NCBI GenBank assembly: GCA_050249955.1 | Contig: JBFWPN010000005.1 | Location: 62,001 to 126,000, forward strand | Direction of reading: 5' to 3' | Source of the DNA: CAVVIG01 sp050249955 | GTDB taxonomy: Bacteria > Acidobacteriota > Vicinamibacteria > Vicinamibacterales > CAVVIG01 | Length of the DNA: 64,000 nt | Made by a program: the position numbers and the translations under genes | Notes under the pieces: generated by a model | The model's input: only the letters and a program-made list of their open reading frames with translations | What the model was told of the DNA's origin: nothing | The model's database searches: none | In this document: one piece after another, positions 44,360-53,116 of the stretch | Layout of the letters: each line of letters opens with the position of its first letter | Numbering within the stretch: position 1 is the first letter of the stretch

Positions 44360-44417
44360 AGGCACAAGGCTCTCGCGAGGCTCGACCCCGCTGCGCGGGG
44401 CCACGGGCCTTGTGCCT
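44360..44417. repeat. nested inverted repeat between sigma factor and kinase genes
   Basis: Outer arms of 11 bp (AGGCACAAGGC, 44360-44370, and its complement, 44407-44417) enclose an inner stem CCCCGC-TGC-GCGGGG (44386-44400). It sits just after the sigma gene and has no T-run, so it could be a structured leader of the kinase mRNA or a mobile palindromic element. Confidence 0.6.
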
Positions 44418-44561
44418 CGGCTCCGCGCGCGGTCTCGGGCTGGCTGTGCTCGAACGCGGGGACTCGCCGATCACGGGAGGTACAACGGGTGCGAAGTCGG
44501 CACTAGAAGAAGCTCGTCGTCGGCCGCGTTACTTTCGTCTCGAGATTTGTCTTTTACTGGT

Positions 44562-47174
44562 ATGAGCCCGTTCTCGTGTCCCCGTTGTGCCACCGACCTG
44601 CAGGCGCGCGTCCCTGAGGGGCTGTGCCCGGCCTGCGTCCTCGCTGAAGCGGGACGGTCTTCCGTGTCATCGGCGGCGATAGGCACAGACGCCTTCGGTG
44701 AGCCGGCACCGACCGCTCCTGGGACCTGGATGTCGCGGTTCGAGCCGGGCGACCAGTTTGGGGACTATCGCATCCACGCCTTCGTCGGGCGGGGCGGGAT
44801 GGGCGAGGTCTACGACGCCGAGCACCGCGAGCAGGGGCGTCGGGTGGCGCTCAAGGCGCTGCATCGCCGGCTGCGCCGGGCGGGCGACCGGAACCGGTTC
44901 CTGGCTGAAGGGCGTTTGGCGGCTGCGGTGAGCCATCCGCACTGCGTCTACGTCTTCGAGACCGACGAGATTGGCGGCATCCCGGTCATCGCGATGGAGT
45001 TCGTGGCCGGGGGCACGCTGAAGGATCGCGTGGTCACGGGCGGGCCGATGCCGCCGACCGAGGCTGTGGAGGCGATCCTCCAGGTCGTGGACGGGCTCGA
45101 GGCCGCTCACGCCGCTGGCGTGTTGCACCGCGACGTGAAGCCCTCCAATTGTTTCGTGGCGACCGACGGGCTGGTGAAGGTGGGGGATTTCGGGCTGTCC
45201 CTGTCCGTCGCCGGCGCGGGAGACGGCGTGGCGGCTCGACGCGCGGGCTTCGAAGGGACCCCGCAGTTCGCCGCACCCGAGCAGTTCGATGGCGCCGTCC
45301 AGGACGTGCGCGCCGACATCTACGCCGCGGGCGCCACGCTCTACTTCTTACTAACGGGGGCGCCACCGTTCGACGGTCATGACCTCGAGGAACTCCTCGC
45401 GCGCATTCGCACTGAGCCGGCGAGTCTTCCGCCGAATCGATCGTCTCCGCTGCCGCCGGAACTCGTCGCCGTAGTGTGCCAGTGCCTAGCCAAGGACCCA
45501 GCGTCGAGGCCGGGTTCCTATGCGGAACTGCGACTGGCCCTGGCGCCGTTTGCGTCGAGCGCGACGAGGCCCGCCCCATTCGGCTTACGAGTGGCTGCGG
45601 CTACCTACGACGTCATCGTGATCGGGTTCCTCATGGGCGTCCTCGTCGCAATGCTGGTCATCGCGCACGTCATCCGCGGCGAGGCGAGCGTCGCGCTGCT
45701 CTCGGTCGTGGGGGCGGTCGTCTACTGGGGCGCGCTGGAGGGGCTGGCGGGCGCGGGATACGGCAAACAGCGGTGCGGCCTGCACGTGGTCGACGCGTGC
45801 GGTCGTCCGCCGGGTCTCTCCCGCGCCGTGCTCCGCAGTTTCTTGTGCGCGCTGCCTATCGCGCTCCCCTTGGCAGTTGGGGCGACCGTTGGCGGTCTCG
45901 TGGGACGGTCCCTCCTAAGTGCTCTCGTGCTGTCGGCGGCGGCACTGGGTTGCGCGGCGCTGGTGATCCCACTGTGCCGGCGGGGAGGGGCGCCTCTGCA
46001 GGACTGGCTGACTGGCACCCGCGTGGTCCAGCGCACCGAGCGACTCCCCGCGACCGTCAGACCGCCTGTCGCGTCGGCGCCGTCCGTCGCCACGCCGGAG
46101 TGGTGCGGGCCGTACCGCGTGGATGCCGACCTCGGCGAGACGGACCACGGGCGCCTGCAGCGAGGCTGGGATCCCCAGCTGCAGCGTCCGGTGTGGATCC
46201 ATCGGGTCCCGGCCGATACTGGCGCGGTGCCTGGCGTGGTCCGAAACGTCAGCCGGGCCGCTCGGCTCCACTGGCTGGATGGTCACCGCGGCCCGGGAGG
46301 TGGGTGGGATGCCTACGATGCCCTTGAGGGGCAGCCGCTGCTCTCCATGAGTGGTTCGCAGCCGTGGTCCGCGGTGTCGATGTGGCTGGCCGACCTCGCG
46401 CACGAACTCGAAGCGGCAGTAGCCGACGGCTCCATGGACACGGTGGACCTGACGCGCGTGTGGATCACCGCCCACGGACGCGGGAAGCTCTTGCCCTTCA
46501 GTGCCCCCGGCCTGTCGACCAGGCTTGCCCCGTCCAGGCTCGACGCTGCGTCGGGTCAGCAGGCGCTGCACGCGTGCGCCATTGCTGCGCTGGGCACACC
46601 GACACCGCCGCTGCCCCTCTCGGTGTCGATGTGGCTGCGTGCGTTGACGCAGGGCACGTTTGCGTCGCTCGGTCACGCCGCAGTGACGCTGGACGGACTC
46701 CGGGACACGCCGGAGCGCGTTACACCGACTGTTCGCGGCATGACCCTCGCGCTGGGAGTAGTCACGTACCTGTCGACATCAGTGGACGTCAGTCGCCTGA
46801 TTGCAGAAGCGGCGTCCCAGACAACGGGCTGGGGGCCCCTCGCCATGCAGTGGCTGCCGGAGCCGGTATACGGTCGCATCGGATGTGCCCTCCTCGGACT
46901 GCTCAGCGCGTGCGCCCTGCGGAGCGGCGTCTGGTTGCGGGCCTTCGGCGTGGCGGTCGTCACCAGCGATGGAGTGGAGGTGTCCCGCGTGCGCGCCGGG
47001 TGGCGCGCGGTTGCGGCATGGGGCTGGGTGCCACTGCATGTGTTGGCAGCGACAATTGGGCACGGTCAGGGAGGCGTGGCGCTGCTGACGGTCGCGGGCC
47101 TCGCGTACGCGGCGTTCAGTCCTCCGCGTGGGTGGCAAGACCGCTTCGCCGGAACATACCTTGTTCCGCGGTAG
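44562..47174 (+). CDS. membrane Ser/Thr protein kinase with zinc ribbon, RDD segments and a degenerate second kinase-like region
   Basis: The 870-residue protein starts with a zinc ribbon (Cys6, Cys9, Cys22, Cys25). An active-looking Hanks kinase follows (about 68-335: GRGGMGEVY at 76, Lys98, HRDVKPSN with Asp191, DFG at 209). An RDD-type membrane domain lies at about 345-500 (ending LQDWLTGTRVV). A second region (about 525-750) begins YRVDADLGETDHGRL like a kinase N-lobe but lacks HRD and DFG, so it looks like a pseudokinase. A second RDD-like membrane stretch ends WQDRFAGTYLV. It likely signals with the upstream sigma factor. Confidence 0.85.
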   Translation: MSPFSCPRCATDLQARVPEGLCPACVLAEAGRSSVSSAAIGTDAFGEPAPTAPGTWMSRFEPGDQFGDYRIHAFVGRGGMGEVYDAEHREQGRRVALKALHRRLRRAGDRNRFLAEGRLAAAVSHPHCVYVFETDEIGGIPVIAMEFVAGGTLKDRVVTGGPMPPTEAVEAILQVVDGLEAAHAAGVLHRDVKPSNCFVATDGLVKVGDFGLSLSVAGAGDGVAARRAGFEGTPQFAAPEQFDGAVQDVRADIYAAGATLYFLLTGAPPFDGHDLEELLARIRTEPASLPPNRSSPLPPELVAVVCQCLAKDPASRPGSYAELRLALAPFASSATRPAPFGLRVAAATYDVIVIGFLMGVLVAMLVIAHVIRGEASVALLSVVGAVVYWGALEGLAGAGYGKQRCGLHVVDACGRPPGLSRAVLRSFLCALPIALPLAVGATVGGLVGRSLLSALVLSAAALGCAALVIPLCRRGGAPLQDWLTGTRVVQRTERLPATVRPPVASAPSVATPEWCGPYRVDADLGETDHGRLQRGWDPQLQRPVWIHRVPADTGAVPGVVRNVSRAARLHWLDGHRGPGGGWDAYDALEGQPLLSMSGSQPWSAVSMWLADLAHELEAAVADGSMDTVDLTRVWITAHGRGKLLPFSAPGLSTRLAPSRLDAASGQQALHACAIAALGTPTPPLPLSVSMWLRALTQGTFASLGHAAVTLDGLRDTPERVTPTVRGMTLALGVVTYLSTSVDVSRLIAEAASQTTGWGPLAMQWLPEPVYGRIGCALLGLLSACALRSGVWLRAFGVAVVTSDGVEVSRVRAGWRAVAAWGWVPLHVLAATIGHGQGGVALLTVAGLAYAAFSPPRGWQDRFAGTYLVPR

Positions 47175-47634
47175 GCGCTGCTCGCTCGTGGTCGATTCGC
47201 TCGCGCCGGTGTTGCGTGCCCCCGAGGTGCCTCAATCGAAGACACGAGGGCCGGCGACGCACGACGCCAGACTTTCGGTGCGCGCAACGTTCGCACTTGG
47301 GCGCTGACGATTCGAGGGCCGTCGGCGCAGCGGGTCGCGCCCAACGGCTAACGTCTGTTCGATGCGGCCGCTCGGGTAGCCGCTACTCGCGAAAGCACGC
47401 GGTTCACCGGGCACTCGGGCGGGCACCGGCGACCGCGCGGATGGCCTGGTCGTCTCTAAGCTTCTGAGAGGACGGGAGTACCTCTCTGCGAGCAAGCGAC
47501 GTCCTCGGCGGCGGACCGCGCTCAATACGGCTTCTCGGTTGTGGAATTGTTCTTGCGGCAGCAGACCTGACCGACGCGCCGCGCGGCCGCCTTCTCCGCA
47601 CGTCCGGGGGACTCGCGGCCGTTCGCCCACGTGA
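47175..47634. other. long intergenic region before the sigma-54 activator
   Basis: No coding frame with family features is seen over these 460 nt. It presumably holds the promoter of the following regulator; I find no clear palindrome. Confidence 0.4.
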
Positions 47635-48681
47635 ATGATGGCTATGGCTCAGGCTCCGCATCGTCCGGCAGAAGGACTCGTCCAACCGTCCCTCCCAGAC
47701 CTGGCCCCTGTGAGTGACGTCGAGCAGGCCACTCAGCGCCGATCCGACGCCATGGCTCGCGTCTTGGCCTTGGCGGAGCGGGTTGCGCCGGTCGATTCCA
47801 CTTTGCTGATATCAGGAGAGAGCGGAGTCGGGAAGGAGCGCCTCGCACGGTGGGTGCATCGGCGTTCCCGTCGCGCCAGCTCGCCCTTCGTGGGCGTCAA
47901 CTGCGGCGCATTCGCCGACACGTTGCTGGAGAGCGAACTCTTTGGCCATGCCCGCGGCGCGTTCACCGGCGCCGTGAGCGAAAGAGCCGGGGTCTTCGAA
48001 GCCGCTCACACAGGCACACTGTTCCTCGACGAGATTGGTGAAGTGTCACCGGCGATGCAGGTGAAGTTGCTCCGCGTGTTGCAAGAACGCGAGGTCCGCC
48101 GGGTAGGCGAGACCCGCTCGCGACGAGTGGATGTCCGAATCATCGCGGCCACGAATCGCCACCTACCGACGGAGGTACGTGAGCATCGCTTTCGTGAGGA
48201 CCTCTACTACCGACTTCGAGTCGTAGACCTCTGTATCCCACCCCTGCGCCAGCGGCCTGACGAACTGCGTGCGCTCCTGCAGGACCTTCTACCGAGAACG
48301 GCCGAGCGGATGGGGCGTCCGGTCGTTCGCTACAGCTCGCGGGCGTTCGACGCGCTATGTCGTCACGAGTGGCCAGGCAACATCCGCGAGCTGGAGCACG
48401 CCATCGAGCGCGCCTGTGCCGTGGCTACCGGCACCGAGATCGAACTGGACGATCTCCCCGAGGACGTGCGGCACCACGGACTCGCGGCTCGTGCGCGTCT
48501 GCATCCACTCGTCGAACAGGAAGTGGCGTACATCTGTGCTGTCGTCGAGCGTCACGGCGGACATCGTCAGCGCGCGGCCGCAGAGCTCGGCATCTCGCTC
48601 TCCACGTTGAAGCGGCGGCTGCGTATGGCGCGCCTCGCACCGACGGCGGTCCCAGGCCCGCTCGACCAAGGTCAAGTCTGA
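47635..48681 (+). CDS. sigma-54-dependent activator lacking a sensor domain
   Basis: A 348-residue regulator made of an AAA+ domain (about 30-270) with Walker A GESGVGKE, sigma-54 loop GAFTGA, Walker B LFLDEIGE, and a C-terminal Fis-type helix-turn-helix (about 300-335, RQRAAAELGISLSTLKRRL). There is no receiver, GAF or PAS domain at the N-terminus, so control may come from expression or a partner such as the nearby kinase. A near-consensus sigma-54 promoter lies 220 nt downstream, before the secretion operon. Confidence 0.92.
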   Translation: MMAMAQAPHRPAEGLVQPSLPDLAPVSDVEQATQRRSDAMARVLALAERVAPVDSTLLISGESGVGKERLARWVHRRSRRASSPFVGVNCGAFADTLLESELFGHARGAFTGAVSERAGVFEAAHTGTLFLDEIGEVSPAMQVKLLRVLQEREVRRVGETRSRRVDVRIIAATNRHLPTEVREHRFREDLYYRLRVVDLCIPPLRQRPDELRALLQDLLPRTAERMGRPVVRYSSRAFDALCRHEWPGNIRELEHAIERACAVATGTEIELDDLPEDVRHHGLAARARLHPLVEQEVAYICAVVERHGGHRQRAAAELGISLSTLKRRLRMARLAPTAVPGPLDQGQV

Positions 48682-48707
48682 CCCTCGGGTCTGACCCATA
48701 GGGTCAG
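48680..48707. promoter_or_regulatory. tandem palindromes after the sigma-54 activator, candidate UAS
   Basis: Two palindromes share the half-site GACCC: GACCC-TC-GGGTC (48680-48691) and CTGACCC-ATA-GGGTCAG (48691-48707). A further TGACCCC follows. They overlap the activator stop codon and lie about 200-220 bp upstream of the candidate sigma-54 promoter. They could be enhancer sites for the activator or a terminator without a T-run. Confidence 0.5.
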
Positions 48708-48902
48708 GCCTGACCCCCACGCCGCGATCGACATCCCTCACGCGTCTGTCCTCGCGCACGTGCCTGACGCAGCGCAATGTCGATGCGCCACACCGCAATC
48801 GACATATTTCCTTAGCAAATCAGATCAAACAGTTACGAGCGCGGCGGGGCCGTAGATCGCGCCCGATTAGGCATCGGACGTGGCACGACGGCGATCGGCA
48901 CC

Positions 48903-48918
48903 TGTCACGCCACTTGCT
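48903..48918 (+). promoter_or_regulatory. candidate sigma-54 promoter of the type IV secretion operon
   Basis: TGTCACGCCACTTGCT differs from the pattern TGGCACG-N4-TTGCW at one position (GT instead of GG in the -24 block). Transcription would start near 48930, leaving about 20 nt with an AAGGAGG ribosome site before ATG 48951. The preceding gene encodes a sigma-54 activator. Confidence 0.55.
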
Positions 48919-48950
48919 CTGGTCTCTGGCACACCGACAAGGAGGGCCCG

Positions 48951-49253
48951 ATGAGACACATGGATTGCCCCGACGGGGCACGCCGCACCGTCCGCCCGGA
49001 CGCGGCACCGCACCCGAACCCGATCGTGTTGTGGTCGGTGCGCGGCGCTACCGATGCCTTGCGCGGGCTCGCGATCGAAACGTCATTCGGCTACGCGCTC
49101 GGACTGGAGCTCGACTCGGAATTGGTGCTCCTGCACCTGCAGCCGAGCCTTGAAGTCCTTGTCACGTACGCCGACCGTATCGAAACCGCACTGCTCGCAC
49201 AGGGCTGGCAGCTTATAGAGGACCGTCCGTTCACACATAAGGAGCCTGCATGA
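48951..49253 (+). CDS. 100-residue protein, first gene of the secretion operon, unknown function
   Basis: No signal peptide or transmembrane helix; mixed alpha/beta (PIVLWSVRGATDALRGLAIE, LVLLHLQPSLEVLVTYADRI). No family is recognised. GGAGG lies upstream of ATG 48951. The stop overlaps the VirB2-like start (ATGA), so it belongs to the operon. Confidence 0.7.
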   Translation: MRHMDCPDGARRTVRPDAAPHPNPIVLWSVRGATDALRGLAIETSFGYALGLELDSELVLLHLQPSLEVLVTYADRIETALLAQGWQLIEDRPFTHKEPA

Positions 49254-49591
49254 CTGGAGCAACCACACCGATCGATCGTTCTGTCACATCCACCGCCGAC
49301 GCTGCGCGATTCCTGCGCCGACGCGTCGGTACGATCGCGCTGCTGGCCCTCGCGGTCGCACCAGCCGCGCTTCACGCGCAAGCCGCGTCACCGTGGGAGG
49401 CCGCAGTCAGCGTGCTCGAAGCTAGCTTCACCGGTCCCATTGCTCGCGGCCTTGCCCTCATCTCCATTGTTGTCGGTGGACTCGCCTTCGCCTTCGGCGA
49501 GAGTGGCTCGAAGCGGATGCTCGCGGGGATCGTGTTTGGGGTCGGCATGGCCATCGGCTCGGTGAGCTTCATGGCGTGGCTGTTCCCCTGA
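49250..49591 (+). CDS. trbC: TrbC/VirB2-type pilin
   Basis: A 113-residue protein with an N-terminal signal region and two hydrophobic helices in the mature part (GPIARGLALISIVVGGLAFAF, MLAGIVFGVGMAIGSVSFMAW), the standard layout of conjugative pilin subunits. It lies directly before the VirB3-like gene. Confidence 0.85.
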   Translation: MTGATTPIDRSVTSTADAARFLRRRVGTIALLALAVAPAALHAQAASPWEAAVSVLEASFTGPIARGLALISIVVGGLAFAFGESGSKRMLAGIVFGVGMAIGSVSFMAWLFP

Positions 49592-49594
49592 GCG

Positions 49595-49885
49595 ATGACC
49601 GTCATGCCGCACGCGCACGCCGTCTACAGCTCCATCAACCGCCCGCTGACGATCGGCGGCGCCGAGCGGCGCCTGTTCTTCGCCGCCGTCGTCGCCGGCG
49701 GCGCCACCTTCGCGATGGGCAGCCTGCTCGGTGGGCTGCTGATGTTTCTCGCCTTGTATGCCGGGGCTCGATGGACGACCCAGCACGATCCGCAACTGCT
49801 GCGGATCGTGCTCCGGTCCACGTCGGCACGGCGGTACTACGACCCCGGCAAACTCGCGCCGCTGACCCTGCGGCGCCAGGAGTGA
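49595..49885 (+). CDS. trbD: TrbD/VirB3-type inner-membrane protein
   Basis: The 96-residue protein has the VirB3 start pattern (VYSSINRPLTIGGAERRLFF) and two close membrane segments. It ends 2 nt before the VirB4 gene. In the complex it sits with VirB4 in the inner membrane. Confidence 0.88.
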   Translation: MTVMPHAHAVYSSINRPLTIGGAERRLFFAAVVAGGATFAMGSLLGGLLMFLALYAGARWTTQHDPQLLRIVLRSTSARRYYDPGKLAPLTLRRQE

Positions 49886-49887
49886 CG

Positions 49888-52251
49888 ATGAGACGCACGA
49901 GGACTGTGACACACGCGTTCCGTGACGTGGGCGCGATGAGCGACCTGATGCCCCTCGTCGGCTTTGTCGACGACGCCGTGTTCCTGACGAAGAGCGGTGA
50001 CCTCGGTGTGGTCCTCGAGTTGGACGGCGTCGACTACGAGTGCCTCGACGCCGCGCAGCGGGAGGCGGTGACCGCGCGGTTCGAGGCCGCCCTGCGTCTG
50101 TGGGACGAGCAGACGCGGATCTACCAATACGTGCTCAAACGTCGTCGGCCGGTGGCCGGCGCCGGTTCACACCCCCATCCGGCCGTCGACCGGTTGCTCC
50201 GTCGGCGCGATGCCTACCTGCAGGCGCAGCACGCCGATCTCTACGACGTCTCGCTCTATCTGGTCGTGCTCGCCGCGGATCCGAGCACACCCGCCGCCTG
50301 GGTCACGGATGCGGCTCGGGCCCTGCGTGCCCCGATCGCCACCGCGCGCCAGTGGCTGTCCACGGACCGGACTGTCGTCCGGTTGAACCAGGACCTAGAG
50401 CGCCGCCGCGACCAACTGCGTCACAAAGTGGATGCCTTCGTCCTGCAGTTGGCCGACACCGTGTCCCCGCACGTGTTGGATCAGCGAGGTGCCTTCACGT
50501 TCTTCCGGCGTCTGGCGAACTACGCCCCCGACAAGGCCGACGGCGTCCGGTTGCGTGACGACGCGGTGCTCGATTTCGACACCTGCGACTCGGCGCTCGA
50601 GTGTCACCGCACCCATCTGCGGCTCGATGAGGCGCACGTCCGCGTCCTGACGCTCAAAGAGCCGCCGACGCAGACCGTGCCGCTTCTCTTCCAGGCGCTC
50701 TACGAGATTCCGTCGAATCTCCTGCTCGTGAGTGCGTGGCAGCGGGAGGGGCAGGGCGCCATCCGACGCGAGATCCACGCGCGGCGGCGCCACTTCCACA
50801 ACGCACGGGTCTCGCTGAGCAGCTACGTCACGGACGGGAATCCCTCACCCGGCGACGTCCTGGTGGACGACAGCGCCGTGGCCGTGGTCCGCGACCTCGG
50901 CGCGGCGCTGACCGAGCTGACCCTCCAGGGCCGCTACTTCGGGTCCTACACCCTCAGCGTCGTGCTATGGGACGACGACTCGGCGGCTCTGGAGCGGAGT
51001 GTGGGCGCGTGTTTCAAGGCCTTCGCCGGCCACGACGCGCAAGTCACCGACGAGCGCTACAACCTGCTGAACGCGTGGCTCGCCGTGCTGCCGGGCAATC
51101 AGGCCTACGACGTGCGGTCGATGTACCTGCTGAACACGAACTACGCCGACCTGGCGCTATTGTTTGCGCAGGCCCCTGGGGATCCGACCAACCGTCACCT
51201 AGGACGTGAGGCGCTCGCGGTCCTCGATTCCACGCAGGGCACGCCCTATCACCTGAACCTCCACGTCGAAGACGTCGGGCACACCTTGGTGCTTGGGGCC
51301 ACCGGGAGCGGCAAGTCGTTCCTGTTGAACTTCCTCATCGCCCACCTGCAGCGGTACAGCCCGCGCACGCTCATCTTCGATCTCGGGGGGAGCTACGACG
51401 GGCTGACCTCGTACTTCGGCGGTCAGGCGCTGCGCGTGGCCCTCGACCGACCGGGGTTCACGTTGAACCCGTTCTGCCTGGCACCGACTCCCGATAACCG
51501 GCAGTTCCTGTTCACGTTCGTGAAGGTGCTGATTCAGGCGGGCGGGCAGTACGCGATGACTCGGTCCGACGACCAGGCGCTGTACGAACAAATCGAGACC
51601 CTCTACGCGCTCGATCCGGACCAGCGGCGCCTCTTCACGCTCGCCAACATCCTGCCGCGTTCGCTGGCGCAACAGCTGCAGCGGTGGGTCGAAGGCGGGC
51701 AGTACGCCCAGGTCTTCGACCACGTCGAAGACACCGTCACGCTAGCGCCGTTCCAGACCATCGACTTCGAAGGGCTCGACGGCGTGCCGTTGGTACTCGA
51801 GCCGCTGCTGTTCTACTTCCTGCATCGGGCGACCGCGACGATCCTGGACCCGGCGCTGGCTAGCACCCTCAAGGTCTTCGTCCTCGACGAAGCCTGGCGC
51901 TTCCTTCGCGATCCCACGATTCGCGCCTACGTCACCGAGGCGCTCAAGACGTGGCGCAAGAAGAACGCCTGCGTCCTCATGGCGACGCAGTCGAGCGAGG
52001 ACCTCGAACGATCCGAATTGCTGCGCGTCGCGGTGGAGAGCTGCCCGACGAAGATCTTCCTGGCGAATCCGAACATCGACCGCGCGGCCTATCAGGCGTT
52101 GTTTCAGCTCAACGACGCCGAGGCGGCGCGCATTGCCACGCTCATCCCACGGCAGCAACTGCTGCTCAAACAGCCCGACGTCGCGAAGGTGCTGAACCTG
52201 CGCGTCGACCCGACGAACACCACGCTCTTCAGCGCGACGCGTCGCGGCTGA
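49888..52251 (+). CDS. trbE: TrbE/VirB4-type secretion ATPase
   Basis: A 787-residue ATPase with Walker A GATGSGKS (near residue 470), Walker B VFVLDEAW, and the VirB4 C-terminal block (ACVLMATQSSEDL). It powers pilus assembly and substrate transfer. ATG at 49888 follows the VirB3 stop at once; longer in-frame frames upstream overlap VirB3 and are not likely. Confidence 0.93.
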   Translation: MRRTRTVTHAFRDVGAMSDLMPLVGFVDDAVFLTKSGDLGVVLELDGVDYECLDAAQREAVTARFEAALRLWDEQTRIYQYVLKRRRPVAGAGSHPHPAVDRLLRRRDAYLQAQHADLYDVSLYLVVLAADPSTPAAWVTDAARALRAPIATARQWLSTDRTVVRLNQDLERRRDQLRHKVDAFVLQLADTVSPHVLDQRGAFTFFRRLANYAPDKADGVRLRDDAVLDFDTCDSALECHRTHLRLDEAHVRVLTLKEPPTQTVPLLFQALYEIPSNLLLVSAWQREGQGAIRREIHARRRHFHNARVSLSSYVTDGNPSPGDVLVDDSAVAVVRDLGAALTELTLQGRYFGSYTLSVVLWDDDSAALERSVGACFKAFAGHDAQVTDERYNLLNAWLAVLPGNQAYDVRSMYLLNTNYADLALLFAQAPGDPTNRHLGREALAVLDSTQGTPYHLNLHVEDVGHTLVLGATGSGKSFLLNFLIAHLQRYSPRTLIFDLGGSYDGLTSYFGGQALRVALDRPGFTLNPFCLAPTPDNRQFLFTFVKVLIQAGGQYAMTRSDDQALYEQIETLYALDPDQRRLFTLANILPRSLAQQLQRWVEGGQYAQVFDHVEDTVTLAPFQTIDFEGLDGVPLVLEPLLFYFLHRATATILDPALASTLKVFVLDEAWRFLRDPTIRAYVTEALKTWRKKNACVLMATQSSEDLERSELLRVAVESCPTKIFLANPNIDRAAYQALFQLNDAEAARIATLIPRQQLLLKQPDVAKVLNLRVDPTNTTLFSATRRG

Positions 52252-52280
52252 GTCGACCTCACATTCCCAAAGGAGTCCTC

Positions 52281-53105
52281 ATGTTCAGTATCCGACTGTT
52301 CCTGCTCGCGCTCACGGCAACCGCCGTGCTCGCATCGCCCCTCGCCGCGCAGACGTCGCCGTCTGCGGCCCCTCGCGGCGCCCGGACCATCGTGTACCAC
52401 CCGCGTGACCTCGTTTCGCTGAAAGCCAAGCTGCACTACACGACGCTGATCGTGCTGCCGGACGGCGAGGAGGTGGTCGAAGCGACCTGCGGCGACAAGG
52501 AGTTCTGGATCGTCAACGTGCGGGGTGGCCTCGTCTCGGTGAAGCCGGCTCGGGCCGGCGGGGAGACGAACCTCAACCTCATTGCCACCAGCGGCCAGGT
52601 CTACACGTTCGTGCTGAGCGAAGTCTCAGGCACGCCCGGGCAGGACGCCGACCTGACCGTCTATCTCGAACCGGACGACCTGGCGAGTGCCAGGGGCCGC
52701 ACCAGCCCCAAGTTCGTGCCCGCCGAGCAACTCGACGACTACCGCGCCCAGATCGACGTCGCGCGGGAGACGGCCCGACGCGAGACCGAGGCGGCCCAGA
52801 CCGCGCTCGATGCCGGTCTGACCGAGTTCCGCACCAGCTATCCCCTCGGGCTGCAGTTCCCCTACCGCTTCAAGGCCGACATCAAGCCGTTCTTTCTGCA
52901 GGTGATGTTTCACGACGACCACCGCACCTTCATCCGAGCGGGTGCGCGGGAACTGCCAGCACTTTATGAATACAAGGATGGCCTCCCAAGCCTGGTGAAC
53001 TTCGAGGTGCATGACGGCGTGTACGTCGTGCCCAAAGTGCTCGATGCGGGCTACTTCATGCTGGGCGCCGCGCGGGTGGGGTTCCGGCGCACCGACGGGC
53101 AGTAG
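52281..53105 (+). CDS. trbG: TrbG/VirB9-type outer-membrane core protein
   Basis: The 274-residue protein has a signal peptide (cleavage near PLAAQ). A VirB9/CagX-type beta domain follows (GARTIVYHPRDLVSLKAKLHYTTLIVLPDGEEV, FWIVNVRGGLVSVKP, TNLNLIATSGQVYTFVLSE) and ends in YFMLGAARVGFRR. AAAGGAG precedes the ATG. With VirB10 it forms the outer core of the channel. Confidence 0.87.
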   Translation: MFSIRLFLLALTATAVLASPLAAQTSPSAAPRGARTIVYHPRDLVSLKAKLHYTTLIVLPDGEEVVEATCGDKEFWIVNVRGGLVSVKPARAGGETNLNLIATSGQVYTFVLSEVSGTPGQDADLTVYLEPDDLASARGRTSPKFVPAEQLDDYRAQIDVARETARRETEAAQTALDAGLTEFRTSYPLGLQFPYRFKADIKPFFLQVMFHDDHRTFIRAGARELPALYEYKDGLPSLVNFEVHDGVYVVPKVLDAGYFMLGAARVGFRRTDGQ

Positions 53106-53116
53106 GGGAGGCTACC

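Noticed and set aside
49576..49887. In-frame upstream extension of the VirB4 gene
   Set aside because: It covers the whole VirB3 gene in another frame, and the part before 49888 has no VirB4 features.
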